This document shows, piece by piece, positions 9,594-21,194 of a stretch of 64,000 nt of DNA. Position numbers and translations under genes: made by a program. The notes beneath the pieces were generated by a model, which saw only the letters and a program-made list of their open reading frames with translations, was not told the origin of the DNA and ran no database searches. Numbering within the stretch: the first letter of the stretch is position 1; every line of letters starts with the position of its first letter. The stretch is from Ilyonectria destructans. Its lineage: Eukaryota; Ascomycota; Sordariomycetes; Hypocreales; Nectriaceae. The DNA is taken from positions 1,240,001-1,304,000 of the forward strand of contig JAHEWK010000008.1 of NCBI GenBank assembly GCA_020740775.1. Reading direction: 5' to 3'.

Positions 9594-12500
9594 ATCTCGT
9601 TTGTTAGTGAAAGAGGGAGCAAACTAGGCTTAAACTATGTGGGAACATTTGTACGAAGATCGGAGTGGGATGGTTATGCCTTCAGTGGTCGTTGTGGAAA
9701 GACGTTTATCGAAAGTAGTGAACATATCTTTGTTGAAAAGATATGATATATCGGAGCTAGAATTAATAAGTGAAGAGGGTGTACAGAAGTGGACCTGGGG
9801 TGTGTTTCAATGATGCGTCGCAAAACCCTCCATTTCCTGGTTGTTTAGGGGGAAGTCCGGGTGATCCTGATGGAGGGATAATCCACTCCTTAATAAAGAA
9901 ATTTATTATTCGCGTTAGCTTTAACTCAGTTCGTGGCACCATTGTGACAGGTTACTTGCATCGTAATTATGCTGTGGAGCGGGAGACTATTGGTGCGGCC
10001 GCCTCCTCCCCAGAGTGGCTGACAAGCATACTTATCCCTTACTACGTACGCAGTAAGAACTTGTTATACCATGACAGCACCCCTTTCACATTATTGTGTT
10101 AGTAATACTCCCTAGAAACCACTGCGGCCTCTTGCATCTCCATATCCGCGTCCATGCACACCCGCGCGGCTCGACCAAGATCTACACCAACCAACATACA
10201 TCATCATAAGTCGACAACCGCGCCGCCCCCGATCGACTTTCAATCCCTGGTCTCTGCTTCAGCCCCCAAAGACAATCTGCTGCATCTACAGCATCAGCCT
10301 CCACTTGATGCCCAACTGCCACCTTGACCGCCTCCAGGATGAGGCTCTCGCCGTTGACCGGCCGGGCCGAGGAGGCTGTCATGGCCGGAATGGGAGATGT
10401 GCTGCATGACGCTTCAAGATGCGGGACGAATGATGTGCATTCGCCCGCCTCAGATGACCTAGCGGGCTTCTCCACCGGTCACGGGCGGGCCAATTCTCGC
10501 GGGACGGTCCGCTAGGGGACGATCGTGACCTAGAGGTACTTAATCGAAACATCGGCCGTGTGAAGTGAATATCTTGGCTCTGCATATTTTAATGTGCCCA
10601 TCATTGGCCGTGGAGCGTCATGAGGGTGTTGTCGGGCAACGAGGCCCTGTGAGGATTCGTGTTCGGCGTCACCGGCTGAAGAATATGAAAGAAGGCAGAC
10701 CATTCAGAACGAGCCCTGAGGCACGGAGGGGCTGAGTGCTTCAACGTCAGAACCAACAGAATTATCTTCTTTTTCACCGCCCTTTATGACCGCCGAAGAT
10801 GCCCTCACAGGGTCGGAGATAAGGTCGTGAGGGTGGACACGATGTGAGCTGGATGGGAGGTTGAAGGGGGCTGTGAGGCAGTGCAAAGCACAGTGGTGTG
10901 CGGGTTGTGCTGGTCTGACCGGCCATCATTCCCAAACACAACTGTGGCGAGGCCGAAGAAGTAAACATTACCATAGCACGCTCCGCAGAGGGAGAAGGCT
11001 TGGGTGATGAAAAGGGGACGCCGGCCGCCTTCACGTTAGGCTGGCAGCCAGAGTCAGGGGTGACGCGATGAGCCGAATAGCAGCAGCAGCAGCAGCAGCA
11101 GTTCACCAGTACCAAGAACCAGCACGGGAGGAGAAACGCGTCGCTCGATAACATAAAAGGCTATGCTCTGCAAATACTGTATTTGATCTTGCCCGCCGTC
11201 CGTAGATGGCCATCGTGACATGCTAAAGAAAAAGGGGAAAATGGCCAGGACGGCAAGGCCATTCCAGCCCCATGATTGGGAGAGAACATCGCTGCTTGAT
11301 GCTGAGGAGGCAAACTGCTCAGAACAGGTGGCTGGTGAGAATAAGCGCTGAAGAGGGTACTGAGACCAACGCCTGGAGCTCCCTCGAATTAATCTCGTAA
11401 TGCGAAGCAGACCCCACGGCCCCAGCTTCACCAGCCGTCATTTTGCCCCCTTGCTTAGAGCCGCTGTGATGAGTCGTGATGTCCAAGTAATTAGAGATGG
11501 GATCTCTACAAGGTAGCAAAGCATGACGCCTCCCTGTAGAGTACTTCGGAAATAGGTGGGAGAAGTAATAAAGGAGGCCCTTGGTCCCTGTGACACGCTG
11601 TTTCTGCTGCAGGTAGTTAGGCCGAACTGACTGCCGACCAACAATCCTGGCTCAATAGTCAGAAAACCAACTGCCCAATCCCAGGGCAGTGGCCAGCGGC
11701 CCTCCCAAATCTCCACGACTGCCATCACAAGCTTGAGTCGGCGGTCGCCAACGCGCCTCTCGAAAAGACATCTCGTTGCATCGTCCTGATCGAATATCGA
11801 TACGCAAGGGATACAGGATTCGCCTCCCTCCCATCCGTCCGGCCCAGGCCATGGGGTGAAGATGAGGCCCACTTCTCACACAGGCGTCGTCCCGCGATAG
11901 GCGCTGATTTATGCGCATCAACCCACGAGCTTGCCCGAGACTTCCCTGACAAACTTGCTTGCCCGACGCGAAGCGAAGCAGGGGAACGATGATGTTTCGC
12001 CTGGCTTAGGCGTGGAGCTTGTACAAAACCCATTCATCGCCTTCTCCTTGGGAAGCTGATCTGAGATGGAGATGGATCACCACTTGGTTGGTCCAGTTTC
12101 TCCCTTTCGACGGCAGTATCGCGGTGGTCTGCAACGAGTTAGCCTCCAATGCGTGGGGATGACCAAGGTTTGTTCCTCTCCCAGTGTTTCGCAAAATCGC
12201 TTATTCCTTTGCTCGTCGAATCCTGTGCTGACTCTGGGTGTCAAGACCGCGGACAAGTATAGACGAAAGGCCATCAGACACCGTCCTGGCTAGGCCTCGC
12301 ACCGAAAAATCGACGCACCACACGCCCGCGCCCGCGACAAAGAACGAAATGATTGGAGGCACTGTGCATCGCACTCCAACTTCTCTTGGTGTTGTCCAAG
12401 TTCGGTCCAGGCAACCCGATTGACCCGATTGACCAAAATATTCGACACCGAAGATGGCGACGCAATGGGCCAGAACAATCAAATTGATTCGGATCAGGGA

Positions 12501-14485
12501 ATCCAGGAATAGCATGCGAATTGGACCTAGCATGCTGGATTCAACAAGGCAACCATAGCACGGATATGGAGAGCGGTGAACGCTTTGCGACCACTGGCGG
12601 ACCACCATTGACGGGCCGGGCCGCGGTGAAGGCCAGGGCATCGCGCCATGGCCTATTCCAATCTCAACAGAATACCGACACTCAGCGGAGCGCCGATACA
12701 AGCGCCGATCCGAAGGACGATTCTAGCTGTTTGATCCTCTTCTTTCCGGCTCCGGGCAAGTGCTCCCTTGCTGCTGAACAGACGGGAAGCCTTCAGCGCG
12801 GAAGCGTGGAAGCGTACTTAGCAAGTCGCTCAAACAGGGATACGCCAGACTAACCCGCCGGCGTTGGACGCAGTACCACTATAGGCAGCACCAGTCACTG
12901 TGCTCCCCACTGCAACAGCTGCAACGCTCCCCAATGCTCAATTTCTGGGCCAAGCAATCGCCCTGGTGGCCTCGTCAGTTTCACGGCAGCGAAGCCGGAC
13001 TCAGCACCCCGTCGCCCCACGTCGCCGCCAACTGGTGAGGGGAGGATAGTGGGTCGCCAACCCCCCGTTGCTGCAAACAACAATGCCAACATCGACAAGC
13101 GAAATGGACGGGCTGTGATGCCGCTGTATTTGGGTTGCGTGCCGCGATGTTTCATCTCAAGGGCGTCCTGCCCGAATGCGCCCAGTTTGCGTCGCTGCCG
13201 CAGCAACCCAGAGGCCGGTGTTGAACGTCATTTGGCGGTTGATTCAACCACAAGGCGTTTTGGTTGCTCCGCCCACCATCTGCCCCCTGGAAGAGTCGAT
13301 GACAGCCGCAGCAGGGTTTTCACTGTCAAACTCGGCACCGGAGGCCCTGACAATGGGCCGCTTTTTTGTCTCGAGCGGGCAAGGGTAAGAAGAAACCTGA
13401 GAAAGGGGCAAAAGACAAAGGTCCGCTGGGGCAGCGCGAGAACTGGGCAGGGCATTTGTGGTTGAGCCCGCATCTCCCAGAACAGCAATTCTCTCCAGAG
13501 ACATCAATGGCCAGTCCTCGCCGGTGCTTGGGCATTTGCTTCCGAGGAGAACAAGGTCAGCGTCATCTCTCGCGCTCGCCAGCCCTGGCGGAATGTGCGA
13601 TCAGGAGCTGCCACCAGGGGGTTGGGACACTGGCTGCGTTAGTGAGCAAGGTACACGCAAACGCTCGGCACCCGCTATCGCAAGGTACAGCGCCGCCCTC
13701 ATCTGCCATCTTCGACCCTCTATGGCCTCTGCAACCGTACCTGTTCTCCTCACGACACTCAACGAGCTGGAGTGAAGCAGCTCGGCCCAAGTTTCGAGCT
13801 TGAACAAGAGAAAAGCGGGGCATCGTGCTCACAAACTCCAATATCCGGGGATTAAGGGTCTGGGTCTACCAGACAAGGACGAGAAGAGGGCTTCATCATG
13901 TACCCTAAAGATGGTCCGGGGTAGTGGTGGTTTTGTTCTTGCAATGTACATTTAGCTAGCGTAACCCAATTTCTGAGCCGCCTCGCGTCCAAGGCGAGCC
14001 TGTCCGCCCGCATCCGCCGCCTTCCTCCTAACCTACCCCCTCCCCAGCGCTCCTTCCTCCCTCACGTTCTCCAAGCCTCCCCTGATCCTTCTACCCCCAT
14101 TTCATCCCCACGGTCTCTGTAATCTTTCTCCATTTCCATACTTGATGGCTGCATTTGCATCATCAACTCCGCCCAAGCCTTCAACAGCTCTCCTCCATTT
14201 CCTGCGCGATCCCTCAGGGTGAGATAACAACAACATACACGAACCAACGCGTCGATCGAGGCCATGAGACGCATTTCCGAGCCTCCGTTCAAGTCACATT
14301 CGATCACCACTCTGCCCATCTCGCGAATATAACATTGTAAGGACAGTCTTTGATTCAGTTCTGCTACAGCTCAATACGCTCCATCAACAACTCCAACCCT
14401 GCCCAGCCCAGTTCCGTCGCCTAGTCTCCCGATTGCACCTCCAACGCTACGCCGCACGTCCGCCTGGGAAGTCCACCACAGTCCA
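9594..14485. other. 4.9-kb gene-free stretch between convergent genes
   Basis: Both flanking genes point into this stretch, so it needs no promoter for either. Many ORFs of 60-166 codons exist on both strands, but none looks like a known protein, shows a domain, or splices into one. The base composition looks like the rest of the window, not AT-rich as expected for repeat-induced mutation. It contains a CAG triplet run at 11079-11101 and poly-pyrimidine tracts near 14000-14120. It may hold a noncoding RNA, a fast-evolving gene or a decayed locus. I cannot tell which. Confidence 0.6.
11079..11101. repeat. CAG/CTG triplet run
   Basis: Between 7 and 8 uninterrupted AGC units, outside any supported gene. 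On the minus strand this reads as poly-Leu in a short unrecognised ORF. Confidence 0.9.
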
Positions 14486-15568
14486 CTACGTCCCTTTCAT
14501 CGTAGCGGCGAGCACGCCGGCGTATGCGAGGGTCAGGAACAGCTGCTTGTTCGTACCCTGGGCAAGGCCTTGGACAAGAAACCCGAACGCAAGCAGAAAG
14601 ACGAGGTAAATAATCACCTGGCCACTATTGGAGGTGATGCTCAACATTTGCAAGGCGACGGGTGTTCCGACAAGGCTTGCAACAAGACAGTTGAACACGC
14701 CCGCAAGCAGAACCCGGATTACCTTCAGGGGGTAGTACAAGTGCTCGATCTCTCCTTTCTCATCTTTCTTTGCCAAGAACCACGCCTGTCGACGAGTTAG
14801 TGACTCCAGCCTACACGCTTTCATGCCCAACTCACAAGTACGATCCTCCCCCAGCGGTATTGTGGTATGTCCCGTACCAGCTGATCCAGTTTGTCCATGT
14901 TCATTATCAGCACCCAGTCCCAGCTTGGTCCGTCTGTATATCTTGCGTCGTCGTCATTGAGGTCCCCACGTACGCCTATGATATAGTTTTCGACGAATTT
15001 ATCGCTTGGTTGGTCAAGTGCCTGCATTTTGTTGGCTTGGAGCGTAAACTGATCTATAATGGTGCTTAGTTCTGGGGCGATCGACGAGATAGAAGACCGC
15101 TGGCGACTTACCGTGGTCATAAAGCTCCTTCCTAAATTTAAGGAACATTTCGTCATCATCGCTTCCGACCTCGTCGGCCTCTTGGTACTCCTCCCAAAGC
15201 CGATGGATACGGCTCATTCCCTTGGCTATGCAAAACGTGGTTGGTTCAGTGAAGCGTCGTGTGACGAGCTGGGATGTATCATGCCGTCCCCTGGCACACA
15301 TGCTCATGAATCCTCCCTTTTGGGCCTCTGCCTTTGTTAGCCAGGTGTGCAGTGCAGTAAGGTTGGGAAAGTCTCACGTTGCTGACTTTCACCGGCCTCG
15401 AGGTCTAGAAGGCGGCACACCAACGTCAGCTACCAAATCACGAGAAAGTCTGAGGGTTTGCTTACCTGGAGCCGCGGGGGCTTGACCTTCAATCGAAGGC
15501 ATGGGGTGCTCTCTGAGCTCGACCCCAGAGTGCCAGGTTTCGGCTCTGTGCAGTTGAGAGTGAGCCAT
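14486..15568 (-). CDS. DUF6594-like membrane protein
   Basis: Five exons (15466-15568, 15378-15404, 15112-15327, 14836-15053, 14486-14785) give 287 residues; exon 2 is only 27 nt. A variable N-terminus is followed by a charged helical region (MSRIHRLWEEYQEADEV, FLKFRKELYDH, DQFTLQANKMQALDQPSD). The C-terminal third has three hydrophobic helices: VIRVLLAGVFNCLVASLVGT, VIIYLVFLLAFGFLV and LFLTLAYAGVLAATM. A helical, charged front with three membrane spans ending in an AYAGVL-type motif is the pattern of fungal DUF6594 proteins; the call is from memory of that pattern. Function is unknown. The third exon starts at 15327 because the acceptor four bases earlier breaks the frame. The reading frame also stays open upstream to an ATG near 15799, but that sequence reads like leader. 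Confidence 0.7.
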
Positions 15569-16482
15569 GGTGCTGTGGTACGGCTTAGTGGACTGGGGTC
15601 TGAGTTCGATGATGCTGTTTGAAGCAAAGGATGCGGATGATTTGGGCAAGATGTGGACGAGACGGCTGCTATTTATCTTTGCTACGTCCTGCCATTGTCC
15701 TGCGACATCGTCATCGAGCCGGCCCAGCACCACCCGCCTGAGCACGTCAAATGCAGCTCCACCCTTCCCACAGCTGAGAGCCTCATCCATCTTGCGCAAT
15801 TCCCGAGGGAGGCCCTTGACCGATTCCTCCGATGCCCAAGTCCGTCCACCATATCGGTCTTGGCACGAGCGAATGGGGGCGATGCATAGCAGGCCTCAGT
15901 GTTGCCTCTCGTCGCCTTGCAGCGCGGCTATGCAGTGTCGGGCCTGGACTTCACGCTCTATGTATCACCCAGTATCGTTGTTGTTCCGTCACGTCTCCAT
16001 TCTGCGATTCGTCAGTTCTCCGCGGGGCCTGCCCGTTGGGTCCAGCACTGTATGCAGCGGAGCCCTTTTGGCTATAGCGCGCCTACGAACTATGCAATTC
16101 TCCGTCGACTATGATTCGCCGGTGTTTCCAGGGATGTTAACAGCATTCAGCGATAGATAACATTGACACTGTGGATTTATGAACGAATTTGGAGAAGCAG
16201 CAATTAATTGAACTATAGAGCGTATGTAGAGCTTGTACAGGCCTCTATTTTCTTTCTTTCCTAGGCCTAGGTTTTGTCCATGAACCCGAAGGAAACCACC
16301 AAGCCACTCCCACTCCTTTTTCCCAGGTTGGGCGTAACATCCATTTGCACGGAGTTATCACTCATCCGATTCCACTAGCTAGCAAAATACCGTAAACTCA
16401 ACTAAAACAGAGAAGTCTGAGCCAAGTAAGTTTGAGGACGGTTTAGAGGCGGAGCGATGGGAGTTCTCACGTTGAAGTTGCT
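15569..16482. other. Intergenic, promoter of the DUF6594-like gene
   Basis: About 910 bp. The plus-strand ORF at 15567-16160 lies largely opposite the leader of the DUF6594-like gene and has no recognisable content. An AGGCCTAGG palindrome-like motif sits near 16262. Nothing else is supported. Confidence 0.55.
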
Positions 16483-16623
16483 TTACTTGGTGCTCTTCTT
16501 GGTGGTCTTAACGGGAACAATGATGTACTGTATGTCCCCCTCAAAGTTCAGGAGTGCGCCATGGGCGGAGAACTCTTCGCAATCATCAAGGCGCGAAGCC
16601 GTGGCAAGAGAAGCAGGGGGCAT
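16483..16623 (-). CDS. 46-residue hypothetical microprotein
   Basis: A short single-exon frame runs from ATG 16623-16621 to TAA 16485-16483. The ATG context is TCAAAATGCC, a good fungal start. It follows a pyrimidine-rich leader with an AACCTGTCC stretch typical of ascomycete 5' UTRs. The protein begins MPPASLATASRLDDCEEF, has a beta-type core LLNFEGDIQYIIVPVK and ends with a Lys-rich TTKKSTK tail. There is no signal peptide and I know no family. Balanced codons and a compact protein-like sequence argue for a real gene. It could instead be a chance ORF or one exon of a longer gene. Confidence 0.45.
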   Translation of the reverse strand: MPPASLATASRLDDCEEFSAHGALLNFEGDIQYIIVPVKTTKKSTK

Positions 16624-17524
16624 TTTGAGAGCTGTTGTCGGGATGATGGTGTGAATGGGAAAGGAGAATGAGGACTTGGGTCGTCGGAAACGGACAGGTT
16701 AGAAAGAGGCAGGAAAGGATAGCGATGCTTGACGAGAGATGAATGGGAGGACTGAAACTTGGTATTAAATAGTATTAGAGAATGTGCGCTGTGGACCATA
16801 GCCCTCTAGGGCCTTCACTCTCTAAGATCACGTTCCTTGCCCTTGCTCTCCAATCCTTTAGACTGCCCGAGAATAGTAACCCACGGACCGGGAGTGAGCC
16901 GAAGAAACATGACGCATGAATGAGGTTCGGCTAACAGAGGATGGTAAGGGAAAAGTGATCTATCAACCACTCGTGGGCATGGTTTGAAGGCAACATCGTG
17001 CACTAACATGGCTCCGGCGACGCCATCGTACCAGGTTTCGGCTTAGATTAGGCTCCCACTGGAGCCATGCCTTGAAGGAGAAAGTCTAGGTAAAAGCTCC
17101 AAACTGCTATGGGTAAAGCTCTTGGCAGGGACCCATTGTATGTACCAGACTTAGGACTGGGATGTAGATTACAGAGGCGATATAAACAGGGCGGAAGGAA
17201 TTGATTGGCATCCAACAGCCGATCACTTACTACGTAGCAAAATTAGTTCCTGCGATGAACGAGGGGGGGGGGTAAGGGTCCCTGTCACTGTGTAGAGGTA
17301 TGCAAGTACAAAGTGAGCCAGATGCATACTGGTAGCGATAGTTATGCCAGGCTTACACTATGAGACTCACAAAAACTGACCCCAAATAAGGAATTATCAA
17401 ACTCATGCAAGGTGGTAACAGTTATGAACGGGTACGTACTTCACCCAACCCTATCCGACCGTTAATGGTGGCTGGGTAGAGACAGGGAGGACATCCGATC
17501 CGACAGCCACGCCAGGATCTCGAC
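16624..17524. other. Intergenic, no gene seen
   Basis: About 900 bp. It holds a run of ten G near 17263-17272 and a TTACTACGTAG palindrome-containing string at 17225-17237 that recurs at 58116-58128. No convincing coding content is visible on either strand. Confidence 0.6.
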
Positions 17525-17896
17525 CTATTGGGCGTCGCTTTGTAGAAGACTCTTCACGGGCCGCGACCAAAGACGCCTAAAGTAGGCATGCCAGGTAGCT
17601 AGCGTCGTCTCGGTATGCCTCACCATATGATGATCCCTGGCGAAGAGCCCCGCGCGGGGACGAAGCGACACACTCTCAACGTCTGTCGCCATTCCGAGAT
17701 TCTCAATTATTCGGCGTTGACCAGCAGAAATCTCCTCCTGAATTGAGTCAAAAGAACGCGTGAATTCATCTTCTCGGAGGCTGCCGTTGTCTCGGTCTGG
17801 TTCTTTGGTCACCTCGTCGAGCAGGTTGATGCGCAGGGGATGTGACAGACTTGCAGACGCCACCCGTTCGACGATCCATCGACCTCTTCCGGTCAT
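17525..17896 (-). CDS. Doubtful hypothetical ORF
   Basis: An ORF of 123 residues starts at ATG 17896-17894. It has balanced codon choice and a charged helical middle (SFDSIQEEISAGQRRIIENL) but no domain that I recognise. No signal peptide, membrane segment or neighbouring exon was found. Its start follows directly on possible splice-like sequence, so it may be the remains of a longer gene. It could also be chance. I include it only because its composition is more protein-like than the other ORFs in this gap. Confidence 0.3.
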   Translation of the reverse strand: MTGRGRWIVERVASASLSHPLRINLLDEVTKEPDRDNGSLREDEFTRSFDSIQEEISAGQRRIIENLGMATDVESVSLRPRAGLFARDHHMVRHTETTLATWHAYFRRLWSRPVKSLLQSDAQ

Positions 17897-18769
17897 GCAC
17901 TTAATCACCAGAGGAACCTACCTATCAAATTATACATGTGACGCATCTAGTTGTGCAAGACAATGTGCTTATGCGAACGTCCAACCAACCCGCATGGCCT
18001 CAAACTGGCCAGGGGTTTTCCCCTTCTAGGTAAGGTGTACTCCCCGAACCGCATACTTGATAACTCGTTATGCTCTGTGATCAATTCAAAATGCAATTAC
18101 AGCCATGCGTGTGGTTTCTGCCTTACGACCTTAACACAGGTCGGTCGCCCACCCAGGTCGTGGCAGTGTAGAGAGTGGTGTTTTTCTTCGGTGCCGATTA
18201 TCCCCCTGGCTTGAGTATTTCCACTTTGTACTACTAGTCACGCATAACTTACACAACTTCTCAATGGCGCACCACCTCAAAGAAGGCATCCCAAACTAAC
18301 TTGCCTTCCTGAGGCTGCCTAATACTACTGTCTTGTGAGGGGAAATGCTTACGAGTTTTTGATCCAGAGGAAAAAGAAATAAACGAACTAAAAAGGGAGG
18401 GATGTATCATTAGCACAGTCGTTAAAAATAAAGCACAGGCTTGGTTTATTTTTGGTTTGTTGAGCGTTCACGTCAACTTCAAGCCACACAGTCATCCGTC
18501 GTACAATCCCCGCCTGTTCTTGGGGGTCAAAAAAAAGAAGGAGGGTCCGCCACTCCACGGACCAGGTTGGAAACGCCAATTATGACCACACTCGTCTCCA
18601 ACTTTTTTAAGAATTATCCATATCTTTCTTCTCCTGAATGCTTTGTCCTTGGTGAGCCCACTCATAACGCGTGTACCCCTTAAACGCCCAACGATCCCAA
18701 ATTCATCTCATTACAGAATCCATCCCGCGTGCCATCTTGATCCCCATCTTAGTTGATGCAGCCCGACCT
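17897..18769. other. Intergenic, no gene seen
   Basis: About 870 bp upstream of the doubtful ORF and downstream of CUT9. Several AT-rich segments (for example 18410-18460) suit 3' UTR sequence. No RNA gene or repeat is recognised. Confidence 0.6.
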
Positions 18770-20706
18770 TCACTCGTAGTCGCTCATATCCATCATACTC
18801 TCCCCCTTCGCTTCGTCCTCATCGTCATCCCCCAACACCGTCACCCGGCGAGACCGTCCAACCCTGCCCGTGCCCTTCTCCATCATTATCCCCCGTCCAG
18901 CCGCTCTTCTCCCATTAACCTTGACCGACGCCTCCATCTTTCGCTGGCCAAGCTGATGCTCAAACTCGGCCAGATCCTCGGCTTCCGACTCTGCCGCGCC
19001 ATCAACGAATGCAGTCTCCTCCAGTGCCTTGTTCAGAAGCTCTGTCGCAATACTGTCTTGGGGGCTGATCGCCAGTGCCTCATGGAGCACAACCACGGCC
19101 TCCTCAGGCTTGTTCTGTTCCATCAGGATGAGACCTTTCGCGCTAAAGATGGCCGCGTCCTTGCCGCCTTGCCGCAGCACCTCGTCAAATTGCTCCAGCG
19201 CGTGGTTAAAGCGTCGTAGTCTCCGATAGGCGTGGCCCAAGTTCGTACGGGCTGCCAGCCATGCTGATGGCTCACTGTCCATATCAGCGGCAACCTTAAG
19301 CGCACCAGTGAAGTACTGGATAGCCTCTTTGGGTTTGTCTTGATGGTATTTGACAATTCCCATCTCGTTCAGCAGCAAGGGGTCCGTCCTGCATAGACCA
19401 TATGCCGTCTTAAGAAACTCCTCTGCCAGCGACATATTGTTCAAAGCGTGGTTTTGCATCCCAAGGAAAACCTGGGGGAGGTGAGTTCCCATGAACAACC
19501 TTGCGGCCGTGGAGTAGGCTGAGATGGCCTGATCATGTTCGCCCTCTGCCGCAAAGGTGTGCGCGAATCCTATCCACGCCGGTCCAAAGTGTGCATCCAT
19601 CATGCTGGCCTTGCTGAAGTACCGCCTTGCTTCAGCGATCTTGTCGATAGCGAAGTAATATATTCCTACGGCCAACCACGAGCATGGCTCCTCAGGGTGA
19701 CTGTCCGCCAAGTCGTGCGCTACCAAAAACAGCAAATTCTTCAACCTGAGCTCAAACAGACAGGCTAAGTGAACGGGATAGACGTTAAAGTTGTACTTAT
19801 CCTCCTGGAGGATCGAATTCGTGATAGCCAAGGCGTCTCGATAACGACATTGCGTATACAGTAGGTCCGCTCGGGCGAGCTGCAGGTCGGGGTTCGATGC
19901 GAGGTGGTAGTGCGTCGACAAAGAGTCGTAAGCCGTTGCGAATGCAGCTGGGTTGCGGTACTTAGACAGTCGGGTGGTGTAGAGCATCTTGGTGAAGTCG
20001 GCTGCCTCCTGGGATGACGAGACGTCTCCGGACACGTGGATTGAGTCGAAATCGAGGCTCTCAAGAAATTGCCACTCCTCGTCGGGCGACAACAAGGAGT
20101 TCTTCATCAGCTGCTGGAAGGCCTCGAAGCACTGGACATCGATGCGCACAGCGTCCTTGTAACACTCCTTGGCGCGATCAAAGGCATTCTGCTTTGCATA
20201 GCAGATGCCGCGGAGAAAACACATGCCAGCCTCGTAGCGGCGGTTAGCCGCCTCCTCGTCGGCGTCATCGTCTCGGCGTCGGCCGTGGCGCGGTTGCGTC
20301 TTGCGCTTGTTGCTCCCGGACCCGTTGGTGATGAGGTGCGTCGGATTGCGGTCGCCGAGGACAGCCAGGGCTTCTTCGAATCGCGACTGCTTGATGAGGC
20401 AGTGGCCGGCGAGGTAGCGGCACGACGGGTTGCGGGTGACGAGGTCTTGGCTGGAGAGGAATGCCTGGGCGCGCGTGTAGTTTCCCGTGGCAAAGTGGAC
20501 TTGGGCAAGCCAGAATGCGTCGTTATCGTCGTCTATTGATCCGCAATCCCATTAGAATCCTGTGCCTTTCTTGACTTGAAGGTGAAGGGGTGGGCTTGGT
20601 GCAACTGACTAGTCAAGGCAAGCAACTTGTCGCCGATGAAGATGGCCGACTCGTACTGGGCCTTGTTGAGGGCATCCTGCCGCCATTCCCTCAGAAACTT
20701 CTCCAT
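18770..20706 (-). CDS. cut9: Anaphase-promoting complex subunit CUT9/CDC16 (APC6)
   Basis: Exons 20610-20706 and 18770-20532 join in frame to 619 residues. The start reads MEKFLREWRQDALNKAQYES, followed across the intron by LALTNDDNDAFWLAQVHF and GNYTRAQAFL, a strong match to the N-terminus of CUT9/APC6. Tandem TPR units fill about residues 20-540 (for example YLAGHCLIKQSRFEEAL, FGPAWIGFAHTFAAEGEHDQ, NLGHAYRRLRRFNHALEQF). The tail is acidic and contains a basic GRSRRV patch. APC6 is a scaffold TPR subunit of the cyclosome, the ubiquitin ligase that drives exit from mitosis. The variable 60-residue insert with a basic NKRKTQPRHGRRR stretch near residues 95-125 is a common species-specific loop. 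It is transcribed divergently from HIS3. Confidence 0.95.
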
Positions 20707-21194
20707 GGCGCTTCAGTTCCTCTCCAGGGCATCAACCAGCCAGAGCAATCAAGAAAAGGGAGAGGTTGCGTGGTCGTGTGCTGTGCTCGTCAAGCGCCGG
20801 GATGTTGTTTGGAGTGGGTGTGGACGTCTGGCAGCCGGCCTACCGAAAGTCAATAAACGGCGGCCGAGTTGTTGACCCGAGCGCGACACGGGCGTGTTAA
20901 GGGCCTATGGGGGTATGAAGTCACAGCGGGTGTGGCCACAGCAAAATGGCGGGGTAGCTCAGCCTTCAGCGCAATCGCCCCTCCAGTTACAGTGGCCCCT
21001 CTTGGAGGAAAAAAAAAGTTAGGGGGAGTCAGCGCTGTGGCGTATCAGAAGTCGTCAATTTGGCACTGCCGATACAGGAGCCGCCATTAGTCCAGACGAA
21101 CTGCGACTCTTCTCGACCGTTTCCTCCTCTCTGCAACCTGCAATCCTCAATTAGCTCTCTAACGCCACGGAGTATCCCGTCTCAATCCCTCACA
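20707..21194. promoter_or_regulatory. Divergent CUT9/HIS3 promoter region
   Basis: 488 bp between two start codons, so both promoters lie here. It contains a TGACTC core (minus strand) at 21026-21031 and an A-rich run just before it. A CT-rich leader precedes the HIS3 ATG. Confidence 0.6.
21026..21031 (-). promoter_or_regulatory. Possible CPC1/Gcn4 site upstream of HIS3
   Basis: TGACTC on the minus strand, six of seven bases of TGASTCA, about 165 bp before the HIS3 ATG. HIS3 is a classic target of general amino-acid control in yeast and Neurospora. A six-base match alone is weak. Confidence 0.4.

Noticed and set aside
11438..11872. 144-codon minus-strand ORF in the large gap
   Set aside because: Composition is that of random reading in GC-rich DNA; no signal or motif.
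12201..12701. 166-codon minus-strand ORF
   Set aside because: No domain, no protein-like pattern, and no exon partner; overlaps several equal-sized ORFs in other frames.
15569..15799. In-frame N-terminal extension of the DUF6594-like protein to an ATG near 15799
   Set aside because: The added sequence reads like 5' leader and the ATG at 15568 has a good context; kept only as an alternative in the gene entry.
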